DNA of 64,000 bases from JBJTUH01 sp044346175 (lineage in GTDB: Bacteria > Cyanobacteriota > Vampirovibrionia > Vampirovibrionales > JAJTHC01), in the NCBI GenBank assembly GCA_044346175.1, contig JBIIZQ010000003.1:109271-173270 (forward strand), in the 5' to 3' direction. The position numbers and the translations under genes are program-made. This document shows, in pieces, positions 55,429 to 63,824 of the stretch; the stretch's first letter is position 1; the number at the start of each line of letters is the position of its first letter. The notes under the pieces are model-generated. The model was given only the letters and a program-made list of their open reading frames with translations, did not search any database and was not told the DNA's origin.

Positions 55429-56949
55429 TTAGGAGAGCATTTTCATCGTGGGGAAGGCAATGACCTCTCGGATACTGTGAGAGTCCGTGAGTAACATCAC
55501 AAGGCGGTCAACCCCAAGCCCCATCCCCCCTGTGGGAGGGAGACCATGTTCCATACACACAAGATAGTCTTCATCCAAGGTATGGGCTTCTTCATCGCCC
55601 GCTTCGTGTTGTTTGAGCTGGGCTTCAAAGCGTTCTCGTTGGTCAACGGGGTCGGTGAGTTCTGAAAAGGCATTGGCAATTTCCCATGTATTGGCAAAGC
55701 TTTCAAAGCGTTCTACGAATCGTGCATCCCCATTGCGGTGCTTCTTGGAAAGGGGGGAGACATCCACAGGGTAATCCAGAATGTGGGTGGGTTGCTCAAG
55801 TTGAGGTTCCACAAAGGCTTCAAAGGCGGCAAGCAGACAATGTCCCCACGTGTCGCTTGCTTTGACATGCACCCCTTTCTCATGGCATGCACGCCTTGCA
55901 GCTTCATCGCTATCGAGTGCATTAAAGTCTATCTCGCCAAACTGTTGGACGGCTTCCAGCATGGTCATGCGTCGCCAGGGTGGTGTAAAGTCAAGAAGGG
56001 TTTCTCCGAACGTGACTTGCGTACTGCCGTGAACTTTCAAAGCACAGTGTGCCACGAGATGTTCCGTGAGGGTGAGCATATCTTCATAATCGGCATAGGC
56101 TTGGTATACCTCAAGTGCCGTAAACTCTGGATTGTGCCGAGGCGAAATCCCTTCATTACGGAAGTTTTTGTTAATTTCATAGACCCCTTCTGAAACCTGC
56201 CCCGCAATGAGCCGCTTGAGATACAATTCAGGGGCGATTCTTAAATAAAGGGACATATCCAGTGTGTTGTGGTGGGTGACAAAGGGTTTTGCCGCCGCCC
56301 CGCCATAAAGGGGTTGAAGCATCGGGGTATCTACTTCAAGAAGCCCCTGCCCGTCGAGATAGTCACGGATGGCACGTACAATCGTACTGCGTTTTCTAAT
56401 TTTGTCCCTGCTTTCGGGGTTTGTGGCAAAGTCTAAGTAACGCTGCCTGTAGCGCGTTTCTACGTCCGTGAGGCCGTGGTATTTTTCGGGCAAGGGAAGT
56501 AGGGCTTTGCTAAGCACCACTAACTTGAGGGCTTTCACCGAAAGCTCTCCCCGAGACGTACGACGAATAGAACCCTCTACACCGAGAAAGTCGCCACTGT
56601 CCACATGTTTGAGGAGCTGTAGGTTGTCCTCAGAGAGGTTTTCCTTGTGGGAGAAAATCTGGATTTTTGCTTCCGAGTCATGCAGGTCAATAAACAACCC
56701 ACTGTTGCGCATGGCCATGACCCGCCCCGCTACACACACCAAGTCTTCAGGGCGTTCTTCCCCAGCGGGGAGTTCCGCATAAAGGGTTTGTAGGGTTTGC
56801 AGGCTGTGGGTGGGTGAAAACTTCCAAGGGTAGGGTTCTACACCAAGGGTTCTGAGTTTGTGGGCTTTTTCAAGACGGGTTTCACGCAGACGGTGGCTAG
56901 AGGTAGCGGTGTCTTCTGTGGGCAAGGAGTGGGTTTGGGACAGCATCAT
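55429..56949 (-). CDS. lysS: Lysyl-tRNA synthetase, class II
   Basis: Charges tRNA-Lys. The OB-fold anticodon domain comes first (VCVAGRVMAMRNSGLFIDL). The class II catalytic domain has RYRQRYLDFATNPESRD (motif 1 region), FRNEGISPRHNPEFTALEVYQ (motif 2) and GLPPTGGMGLGVDRLVMLLT (motif 3). The length from 56949 is ~506 aa, as expected. The frame is open for another ~99 codons upstream to 57246, but that part has no protein-like match, so I chose the tandem ATGs at 56949/56946. Divergent from the secreted protease gene. Confidence 0.95.
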   Translation of the reverse strand: MMLSQTHSLPTEDTATSSHRLRETRLEKAHKLRTLGVEPYPWKFSPTHSLQTLQTLYAELPAGEERPEDLVCVAGRVMAMRNSGLFIDLHDSEAKIQIFSHKENLSEDNLQLLKHVDSGDFLGVEGSIRRTSRGELSVKALKLVVLSKALLPLPEKYHGLTDVETRYRQRYLDFATNPESRDKIRKRSTIVRAIRDYLDGQGLLEVDTPMLQPLYGGAAAKPFVTHHNTLDMSLYLRIAPELYLKRLIAGQVSEGVYEINKNFRNEGISPRHNPEFTALEVYQAYADYEDMLTLTEHLVAHCALKVHGSTQVTFGETLLDFTPPWRRMTMLEAVQQFGEIDFNALDSDEAARRACHEKGVHVKASDTWGHCLLAAFEAFVEPQLEQPTHILDYPVDVSPLSKKHRNGDARFVERFESFANTWEIANAFSELTDPVDQRERFEAQLKQHEAGDEEAHTLDEDYLVCMEHGLPPTGGMGLGVDRLVMLLTDSHSIREVIAFPTMKMLS

Positions 56950-57355
56950 CACGAGAGAGCAAAAACCTTTAATGAAGCATAATATAAAACGAAGAGACGA
57001 CATCCGAGAAAAATCGACGGCATGGTGCCAGCAAAGCCCCTTAAGGCTAGCCTCTATACTATACGTCAAGCGAGGGGAGGTTTCTAGGCTTTTTTCCGTA
57101 CCCTCCTCACTTGTTACAGAGTTTGAACGCACCCACAAGGCAATCGTGCCTATTTGAATGTTTTTATATCTATACAAAGCATATTTCAAGCTTTGGGTAA
57201 ACCAACCCCTTTCAAAGTGCCTTGCTGCCAAGGCATGGTTATCCATCCCCTTTTATAAAGCATAACAAAGGTGTAAGAGGCTTCAGGTATGAGGAAGTCC
57301 TTATCGTTGTGCTGATTCCCCCTTATTTTAAATGAAGAAGCAGGAGTGTTGTAAG
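56950..57355. promoter_or_regulatory. Divergent region with two TGCCT/AGGCA palindromes
   Basis: About 400 bp between lysS and the protease gene. Contains AGGCA-ATCG-TGCCT (57138-57151) and TGCCTTG-CTGC-CAAGGCA (57218-57235). Both have 4-base spacers and could be regulator sites. No RNA gene seen. Confidence 0.4.
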
Positions 57356-58198
57356 ATGATGATGTTTCAGTTTGCCGCATCGGGTGTAGTGCATCAGGTA
57401 AAACGTGCGTTAATGGCATGTGTGTTAAGTGTTGGCTTGGTGTTGAGTGGTGTGGCTTGGGTGCCTGCTTCTTTAAAAGCGAGTACGGCGGGGTATCATC
57501 CTGTGGCGAATGGCACGATGGATGAAGAAGAGCGTACGGTACAGGTGTATGAATCTGTGGCGCCCACGGTGGTGATGATTCGTTGTCTCATTGATAACAA
57601 ACGTTCTTCAGGCAGTGGCGTGATTGTGAGTGCCAAGGGCTTGATTGTGACGGCTCGTCATGTGGTGGGGACAAACACCAGCGTGAGCGTGAGTTTAGCC
57701 GATGGTCGTACCTTCCGAGCCAATGTGTTGGCGGATGACACTACCAACGACCTTGCCTTACTCCAAATTGAAACCCCTCCCAGCACCCATTTTGCCTATA
57801 CCCCGATGGGGGACTCTGCCAGCCTCAAAGTAGGTCAGCGTGTCCTTGCGATTGGGAATCCTTACGGGTTTGAGCGTACTTTAACCCTCGGCATTGTCAG
57901 CCGTATTGATACGACACGAGGGCGTATTCAAACCGATGCTGCCATTAACCCTGGTAATTCAGGCGGGCCTCTCCTTGACCGTCAGGGTCGTGTGGTGGGT
58001 ATTAACCAGTCCTTGTATAACCCTGAGCGTTCCTCTACGAACATCGGGATTGGGTTTGCAGTCCCTATCGACCAAGCCAAGCGTCTCATTGCCCGTCAAA
58101 GTGCAGGCTATACCGTGGCAAGTCGTCCAGTACAACCCTCAGGCAAGCCCGCCACCCGTTATGAAAAGCCCAGTGTCCGTATTACCTTGCATAAATAA
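57356..58198 (+). CDS. Secreted trypsin-like serine protease (HtrA/Deg-like, no PDZ)
   Basis: An exported protease of ~280 residues. Signal peptide (ALMACVLSVGLVLSGVAWVPASLKA), then a trypsin-like fold with triad H102 (TARHVV), D132 (TNDLALL) and S202 (GNSGGPL). GSGVIVSAKGLIVTARH and IGIGFAVPIDQAKRLI are typical of Deg/HtrA proteases. No PDZ domain follows; the C-terminal ~30 residues are short and polar, so it is a PDZ-less member. AGGAG precedes the three tandem ATGs at 57356, which sets the start over the ATG at 57332. Followed by a terminator. Confidence 0.9.
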   Translation: MMMFQFAASGVVHQVKRALMACVLSVGLVLSGVAWVPASLKASTAGYHPVANGTMDEEERTVQVYESVAPTVVMIRCLIDNKRSSGSGVIVSAKGLIVTARHVVGTNTSVSVSLADGRTFRANVLADDTTNDLALLQIETPPSTHFAYTPMGDSASLKVGQRVLAIGNPYGFERTLTLGIVSRIDTTRGRIQTDAAINPGNSGGPLLDRQGRVVGINQSLYNPERSSTNIGIGFAVPIDQAKRLIARQSAGYTVASRPVQPSGKPATRYEKPSVRITLHK

Positions 58199-58242
58199 AC
58201 CTCTTTTGCTAGGCATATTCCAAGCCTTTTTGACCACGCCCT

Positions 58243-58276
58243 CCCCCTCCTCAAAGCGAATCTAGGAGGGGGTTTT
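58243..58276 (+). terminator. Terminator of the protease gene
   Basis: A 9-bp perfect stem (CCCCCTCCT and complement) with a 12-base loop, followed by TTTT. It ends just before the T-run of the minus-strand tracrRNA. Confidence 0.8.
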
Positions 58277-58282
58277 GGGCTT

Positions 58283-58380
58283 AAAAAACCATTACCCCTT
58301 CTACAAATAGAGATGTAGAGGGGGTAAGCGGGTTACAAAAAGATTTTTTTACAACAGAGGCCTTAGCAATACGTTTCAAG
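58283..58380 (-). ncRNA. tracrRNA (divergent from cas9)
   Basis: On the minus strand, bases 58351-58377 read as an anti-repeat. GAAACGTATTG..., ending CCTCTGTTGT, pairs with the first 27 bases of the crRNA repeat with 24 Watson-Crick pairs, 2 G-U pairs and 1 mismatch. Downstream come a small AT hairpin and a strong hairpin (TTACCCCCTCTACA with TGTAGAAGGGGTAA), then T6 (58283-58288), a typical rho-independent end. A promoter sits so that transcription begins at the anti-repeat. The predicted length of ~97 nt is typical. It would pair with crRNA made from the minus strand of the array and load into Cas9. Confidence 0.88.
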
Positions 58381-58384
58381 ACTT

Positions 58385-58413
58385 ACTATACAACAGCACT
58401 TTGTTATTGTAAA
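58385..58413 (-). promoter_or_regulatory. Promoter of tracrRNA
   Basis: Read on the minus strand: TTTACA (58408-58413), 17-bp spacer, TATAGT (58385-58390). The predicted start is near 58378, right at the anti-repeat. It overlaps the region that must also hold the divergent cas9 promoter (for example TTGTTA-N15-TATGAT at 58401-58427). Confidence 0.7.
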
Positions 58414-58465
58414 GTATGGGTTATGATTCGTTTTTTAAAGATGTAACATAAAGAGGCTATGCAAT

Positions 58466-61400
58466 ATGACACTCCAGTTTGATTTAGAAGCAAAAAAAGT
58501 AACGACTTTGGGTTTGGATGTAGGCGTTTCCAGCGTGGGGTTTGCTTTGTTGGAATATCCTTTATTGAACGAAAATGAGTATGCTGAAGCCCAAGCACTT
58601 GGCATGCAACTTGAAGGGCGTGTGATTAAAACAGGTGTGGTATGGTTTGATGCGGCTGAGGAGCCAAAAACAGGGGCATCGCTAGCGGTAAAACGTAGAA
58701 CCCGCCGTGGGATGCGACGCTTAACCAACCGCCGTAAACAGCGTTTAAATGCTTTAGAGCGCCTTTTAACGCAGGAGCTAGGCATTACTGAAGCAGTCAT
58801 GAAGGATATTCGTAACCCAGAGAAAGCCCCTCCTAAAAGTCCTTGGGAACTCCGTGCGGAAGGCTTGGAGCGTAAACTAGAAGCTGAAGAGCTTGCACGA
58901 GTGCTTTACCATATGGCACGCCATAGAGGGTTTCAAAGCAACCGTAAGGGAGACAATTCTGATGAAGATGGTAAAGTATTACAAGCCACGAAATTACTTA
59001 AAGAAAAGCTTCAAGACAAAACTTTTGGGCAAATGATGTCGGAGCGTCTTAATCTAGGAGACAGTGTTGTTTTAAAGCCTGAGGAGCTTTACAAAAGACG
59101 TTTACGTAACAAGCAAAATGATAAAGGTGAGGGTACTTACCACAATACCCCTATGCGTGATTGGTTGCGAGACGAAGCAGCTAGATTGCTTGCAACGCAA
59201 GAAACATTTGGCTGGCACGCTTGTGGTGAGCAGTTTCAAGAAAAGTTCAAGAAATGTGCCTTTGACCAACGCCCTCTCAAGTCAGTGGCGAATATGATTG
59301 GCAACTGTGCCTTAATAGAAGGCGAAAAACGTGCATGTAAACACACGTATACGGCGGAACGCTTTATTGCATGGCAAAAAATTAACCATTTACGAATTCA
59401 AGGACGCAAGCCCGAATGGCTTTTGCCTGAAGAACGTCAAGCCGTGTGGCAAAAGTTACATGAAACAAAAGAAGTGACTTACAAACAACTTCGAGAGTTG
59501 TTAGCCCTTGAAGAAAACCAATCATTCAAGGGGCTTTTATATAGCAACCCTGAAAAAAAGCCTATTCAAAAGCTTTCAAATAAAGCGACCCCTGAAGATG
59601 TCAACAAGGCATGGGAAGCGTGCAAAGCAAAAATTGAAAAGCTTGCCTTTCGGAGCTTAGAGACAGGGGATGTAAGGGTGCTTCAAATGGAGCTTACTCC
59701 TGAAACATGGTCTGAGTTAGAAGTAAACTTCCGAACTTTCAAAAAAATGGAATACTGGGCGCTGCGTAAAACTTTAGAGATTCCTATCACGTACCAAGCA
59801 GGTGAGTACTCTGAGAGAAAAGGTTTCTCTCGTTTGCCTGACACCACAGAGGATAAAGCCTTCTTTAAACTGACGGTTTACCCTGTTTTAAAGCAGTACA
59901 TGCCAACCGTGCCTACGTGGGTACCTTATAACCCTGAGGATGCCTCAATCCGTCATGCGTGGGATGAAGTGGCAACCGCACTAAGCCTTGAAACAGATGA
60001 GAAAAAACTCAAAGCCCTCCTTACCTGCCATGGCGTTAAAGCTGAGAAGCAAGACCAGCTTATGACAGATACCGCTAAGTTTACAGGGACGATAGGCGTA
60101 AGTTTAAAGGCGTGTTATACCCTAGAACCTCAATGGGTTAGCGTGTATGACGACGATGCCGCACAGCCTGTTGATTACTACGAGGCTTCTAAACGCACAG
60201 GGCTTGGTATTAGGAAAAAAGGTAACGGTGGTTTATTACCCCCGTTTGATGAAGCCATGACCAACCCCGTGGTAAAACGCTCGTTGTCGCAAGTGCGTAA
60301 GGTCGTGAATACCATTGTACGGCGTTATGGTGTGCCTCATTTTACCAATATTGAGTTTGCACGTGAAATGAGCAAAACGTTTGACGAGCGTAAAAAACTT
60401 CAGCGCGACAATACAGAGCGTGAAGAAGAACGCCTAGGGCAAAACCAAGAGATTCAAAAAACCTTTGGACAAGAAGCCTGGTTAGTGGATGGCTTAAAGT
60501 ACCGCTTGTGGAAGGAGCAAGGTGGCTTTTGTATGTACAGTGGGGAATATATTTCTAACAGTCAGTTGCAAGACCCCCTTTATACACAGATTGACCATAT
60601 TTTGCCATATTCTCAGTCTTGGGATAATAGCTTCAATAACAAAGTGTTGGTGCTGTCTTCTGAAAACCAGCGTAAAAGTAACCGCTGTGCCTATACTTAC
60701 ATCGCTACTGAAAAATCTGGGGCTGAACTAGAACGTTACAAGGTGCGTGTTCAGAGCTTGGGGAATAGTACGAAAAAAGCCAATTTGCTCCGCACGGAAG
60801 TGCCTGAAGACATGAAAGCACGGCACCTTCATAACACGGCGTATGTGGCACGTTTGGTACGGCAACACTGCGATGACTATTTGTATGATGAAGGCATGTA
60901 CAAAAATAATAAACCCAATATGCCAGTTTACCCCGAACTCCCTAACGGTATGACTGCCAAGCGTCGTGTGCGTTGTACGTCGGGGTCTATTACCACCTAT
61001 TTGCGTAAAATATGGGGCTTAAACCATAAAAGCCGTGAAGAAAGCCTCAGGCACCATGCGGAGGATGCCTGTATCATTGCCGCCACCACAGAAGCACTGG
61101 TACAACGCCTTACAGATGCTGAGAAAGACTATCAGTATGCACTTAAAAAGAAACTAGTCGACCTTCAAAAAAACAAGCTAACCATGGATGAATCTTGGTT
61201 TTCCAAAGAAAAAGCCCACCAAATCAAGCTTTTGAAGGAAAACCACCAGCGTTATCACCAGCCATGGCTTACGTTTAGAAATGACGTGATTGAAGCATGC
61301 AAAACCCGAGGTGAGAATTGTCCAGAGGGAACGCTGTTTGTATACCGTAAGCCCATTAAAAAGATGCGTGGTGAAATCCACCGTGAAACCATTTATACGG

Positions 61401-61963
61401 AAGCAGAAGCTCTAAAGCAAAAATGGCTATGCCCTACCACAAAACGGGTTCAAAAAGCCAATGTCATTCCTCATAAAATCCACTATGGGTATAGTACCAA
61501 GGGGGATATTGTGCGGTGCGATATTTTCAAAAAGCAAAACAAAAGAGGTAAATGGGAGTTTTACATGTCTCCTGTGTATGCGTGGGATGCTCTTGTAGGA
61601 CACACCCCCAATTATGTTTTAGTTCAAGGCGAGCCGTATCAGTTACCTATCGATAACACCTATGACTTTTGTTTTAGCCTTCAAACCAATGATTATGTCA
61701 AGCTTTATGGTGCTGAAAAGAAGATTATAGCCGAAGGTTACTATCGAGGGTTGAGTGTTGCTGTGGCACAACTCAACCTTGTAGCCCATGATTATCCTAC
61801 TTTAACGGGTGGGGTGAAAAATTATGGTATAAAGACTTTGTTTGATATTCAAAAGTTTGTCGTAACCCCTTTGGGAGAGTTACACCGTGTGGTAAAGGAG
61901 ACCCGCCAAGATGTCGTGGCGAACCGTAATGGTCACTCGTCCCAGCCATGTAAGCCTCAGTAA
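58466..61963 (+). CDS. cas9: CRISPR-associated endonuclease Cas9 (type II-C)
   Basis: RNA-guided nuclease that cuts both strands of target DNA. RuvC-I is GLDVGVSSVGFALLEY with D18. The Arg-rich bridge helix KRRTRRGMRRLTNRRKQR is near residue 75. RuvC-II is FTNIEFAREMSK near residue 630. The HNH domain is centred on QIDHILPYSQSWDNSFNNK with D710/H711, and RuvC-III is HHAEDACIIAATTEA near 863-872. At 1165 aa it is within the compact II-C range. All nuclease motifs are intact, so it should be active. The last 53 bases overlap cas1. No csn2 or cas4 is present, which defines II-C. Confidence 0.97.
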   Translation: MTLQFDLEAKKVTTLGLDVGVSSVGFALLEYPLLNENEYAEAQALGMQLEGRVIKTGVVWFDAAEEPKTGASLAVKRRTRRGMRRLTNRRKQRLNALERLLTQELGITEAVMKDIRNPEKAPPKSPWELRAEGLERKLEAEELARVLYHMARHRGFQSNRKGDNSDEDGKVLQATKLLKEKLQDKTFGQMMSERLNLGDSVVLKPEELYKRRLRNKQNDKGEGTYHNTPMRDWLRDEAARLLATQETFGWHACGEQFQEKFKKCAFDQRPLKSVANMIGNCALIEGEKRACKHTYTAERFIAWQKINHLRIQGRKPEWLLPEERQAVWQKLHETKEVTYKQLRELLALEENQSFKGLLYSNPEKKPIQKLSNKATPEDVNKAWEACKAKIEKLAFRSLETGDVRVLQMELTPETWSELEVNFRTFKKMEYWALRKTLEIPITYQAGEYSERKGFSRLPDTTEDKAFFKLTVYPVLKQYMPTVPTWVPYNPEDASIRHAWDEVATALSLETDEKKLKALLTCHGVKAEKQDQLMTDTAKFTGTIGVSLKACYTLEPQWVSVYDDDAAQPVDYYEASKRTGLGIRKKGNGGLLPPFDEAMTNPVVKRSLSQVRKVVNTIVRRYGVPHFTNIEFAREMSKTFDERKKLQRDNTEREEERLGQNQEIQKTFGQEAWLVDGLKYRLWKEQGGFCMYSGEYISNSQLQDPLYTQIDHILPYSQSWDNSFNNKVLVLSSENQRKSNRCAYTYIATEKSGAELERYKVRVQSLGNSTKKANLLRTEVPEDMKARHLHNTAYVARLVRQHCDDYLYDEGMYKNNKPNMPVYPELPNGMTAKRRVRCTSGSITTYLRKIWGLNHKSREESLRHHAEDACIIAATTEALVQRLTDAEKDYQYALKKKLVDLQKNKLTMDESWFSKEKAHQIKLLKENHQRYHQPWLTFRNDVIEACKTRGENCPEGTLFVYRKPIKKMRGEIHRETIYTEAEALKQKWLCPTTKRVQKANVIPHKIHYGYSTKGDIVRCDIFKKQNKRGKWEFYMSPVYAWDALVGHTPNYVLVQGEPYQLPIDNTYDFCFSLQTNDYVKLYGAEKKIIAEGYYRGLSVAVAQLNLVAHDYPTLTGGVKNYGIKTLFDIQKFVVTPLGELHRVVKETRQDVVANRNGHSSQPCKPQ

Positions 61964-62882
61964 GGGACAATTGAAGCTTACGCCTAAGGCATTCAGTGAA
62001 GACGCATCGCCTCAGGATGAACTGATTACACTGCCTCTTGATGAGTTAGGGGCAGTGATATTAGACGATGCTCAAACTACGGTGAGTGTTTCGGTATTAT
62101 CTGCATTGGCAAAGGCAGGGGTCAGTGTCCTTACGGTGGATGAAGCCCATATCCCCAACGGCTGGCTTTTACCGATGGTAGCCCATCATCGCCATACCCT
62201 AGTGCTTGAACAGCAAATCGCTTTAAGCCAACCCACTAAAAAACGTTTGTGGCAACAGCTTATTCAACAAAAAATACGGAATCAAGCCAAGGTGCTGGAA
62301 GTGTTTAACCCTGAAGAGGCTCAGCATGCCATTGCGCGCTTACAAACATTAGCCAGTAAGGTGAGTAGTGGCGATAAAGAAAATCTTGAAGCCCAAGCTG
62401 CTAGGCTTTATTTCCAAAACCTACCCTTACAGGGGTTTAAACGCTCAGGACACCATGGCTGGTTCAATAGTATGCTTAACTATACTTACGCTATTTACAG
62501 AAGTTACATGGCAAAGTGGGTGTGTGCGTATGGGTTGCATCCCGCATTGGGTATTCATCATCAGCGGGATTTAAACGCTTTTAACTTGGTAGATGACCTC
62601 ATTGAACCCTTTCGTCCGCTTGCAGATGGGTATGCCCTTCATTATATGGCTCAGTTAGTGGCGTTAGAAGGGTATGAGAGCATTGCCGAGCGTGACTTAC
62701 ATAAGCACGATCGCTACCATGCGGTATTAGGTCCTAACCAGCCTTGTAAAGTTGCTTCTGAAACCACAACAACCAACCTTGCCATGGAAAGATTGGTTGT
62801 GGGTTTTGCTCAGGCAGTTAAACAGCAGTCTTCTCTTACTTTGGCTGACATACAGCCTCTATTAGCGACAGATGCCTTCTAA
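61911..62882 (+). CDS. cas1: CRISPR adaptation integrase Cas1
   Basis: Integrates new spacers with Cas2. Metal-binding residues are visible: a Glu in LEAQAARLYF near residue 160, the His in LGIHHQRDLNAFNLVDDLIE and the Asp of VDDLIEPFRP near 230. It begins inside the end of cas9 in another frame (53-bp overlap), with AAGGAG ten bases before the ATG, so the two are translationally coupled. Length (323 aa) is normal for type II Cas1. cas2 is 487 bp away rather than adjacent. Confidence 0.95.
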   Translation: MSWRTVMVTRPSHVSLSKGQLKLTPKAFSEDASPQDELITLPLDELGAVILDDAQTTVSVSVLSALAKAGVSVLTVDEAHIPNGWLLPMVAHHRHTLVLEQQIALSQPTKKRLWQQLIQQKIRNQAKVLEVFNPEEAQHAIARLQTLASKVSSGDKENLEAQAARLYFQNLPLQGFKRSGHHGWFNSMLNYTYAIYRSYMAKWVCAYGLHPALGIHHQRDLNAFNLVDDLIEPFRPLADGYALHYMAQLVALEGYESIAERDLHKHDRYHAVLGPNQPCKVASETTTTNLAMERLVVGFAQAVKQQSSLTLADIQPLLATDAF

Positions 62883-63162
62883 AAAAACAGCAGTTGTAGA
62901 TTTATCTCCAAACTCAGTTGTATAATTGGTAGGTGTACTTCACTTAGACCCCTGTTTATTAGCCAAGAGAGCGTAGATAATACTTGCGGAAGAAGAAGCT
63001 GAATTATAGCCAAGGTCTTAATGTTTCTAATCTATAAGGGTTACTCAACAGACACACATTGATTGTACCTCATCAACTTATTTATGTAAACAGTATGAAA
63101 TAATAGCTTTTGTTATAAGTGTTTTTTATTTTTGAAAAAAATAAAAGGCCACTATAAAAGCC
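62883..63162. other. Unusual cas1-cas2 gap, upstream part
   Basis: AT-rich and without a gene. It has a TATAAT at 62921-62926 lacking a well-spaced -35, and a 10-bp AT hairpin (TTTTATTTTT-GAA-AAAAATAAAA) ending at 63146, just before the promoter of the second tracr-like RNA. Confidence 0.4.
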
Positions 63163-63278
63163 TGTTTAGGAAACGTATTGATAAGACCTCTATTGCATAA
63201 CAAAATGCTATTATATCAACCCTTCAATGATAGCATTGAATGTGTCTGTTAGTCAATTTCTGCATTCATGTCCTTTTT
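63153..63278 (+). ncRNA. Second tracrRNA-like RNA between cas1 and cas2
   Basis: Bases 63169-63196 (GGAAACGTATTG... to TCTATTGC) match the array repeat at 25 of 27 positions over the same part that the tracrRNA anti-repeat covers. They lack the repeat's ATTATACC end. On the plus strand this pairs with the minus-strand crRNA repeat, with 2 mismatches. TATAAA (63153-63158) lies 10 bases before it. Downstream are an 11-bp hairpin (AATGCTATTAT/ATGATAGCATT, 63204-63237) and a short stem TGAATG/CATTCA before TTTTT (63273-63277). It could be a second tracrRNA, a regulatory scaRNA-like RNA, or a decayed repeat. Expression is unproven. Confidence 0.6.
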
Positions 63279-63369
63279 AATTATGAGATTTTATATCTTT
63301 CATTGAGTTAAGCGTGCTGTTTAGTCGACCATTTAGCTTAAGGTACTTAATTTATGAGGTGGCGATATT

Positions 63370-63696
63370 ATGGCAGGGAGTCCGAGGCATATGTGGTTAT
63401 TGGTATTCTTTGATTTACCTGTAGGTACTAAAATACAGCGTCGAGTGGCGACCCAGTTTAGGCAACGCTTACTTAATGATGGGTTTATTATGTTGCAGTA
63501 CAGTGTCTATGCCCGCTTTATGCAGGGTAACGACCGTGCTGAAAAACATGCTCAACTCCTAGAACAACAAGTACCCAAGGGCGGTAACATACGGGTGTTA
63601 CAAGTCACCGAGTTACAATATGCCCGTATGATTCATCTGGCAGGGAGTCCGAGACGCAATGAGGCTATCCGAGGCGACCAGCTTGTATTATTTTAG
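63370..63696 (+). CDS. cas2: CRISPR-associated protein Cas2
   Basis: Structural partner of Cas1 in spacer acquisition. The first beta strand MWLLVFFDLPVGT carries the family Asp (FDLP). QYSVYARFMQGNDRAE and VLQVTELQYARMIHL follow. At 108 aa it is a normal type II Cas2. It begins 487 bp after cas1, preceded by GAGGTGG. The array starts 123 bp downstream. Confidence 0.94.
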   Translation: MAGSPRHMWLLVFFDLPVGTKIQRRVATQFRQRLLNDGFIMLQYSVYARFMQGNDRAEKHAQLLEQQVPKGGNIRVLQVTELQYARMIHLAGSPRRNEAIRGDQLVLF

Positions 63697-63794
63697 CTTT
63701 GGTGGTGCTTTGTCGTTAAAAAACCATGCTTATGGTGAGCCTTCTATCCAAAAGCTTTTCATTTTTTTTGAGGACAAATTCCCCTTAAATGGCT

Positions 63795-63824
63795 AATAGC
63801 AACCCTTTTCGGGGTTGCTATTAT
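63795..63824. other. Hairpin at the cas-proximal end of the array
   Basis: AATAGCAACCC pairs with GGGTTGCTATT around a short loop; its right arm enters the first repeat. A transcript starting from the -10 in the last repeat (minus strand) would run straight into this hairpin, so it may stop array transcription. Confidence 0.55.

Noticed and set aside
55429..57246. A 99-codon N-terminal extension of LysS
   Set aside because: No protein-like match in that part; LysS similarity begins near the tandem ATGs at 56949.
63169..63196. An orphan CRISPR repeat or second small array
   Set aside because: Only one copy is present, the first ~9 bases of the repeat are not matched, and the boundary equals that of the tracrRNA anti-repeat, so a tracr-like RNA fits better. 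Decay of an old repeat is not fully excluded.
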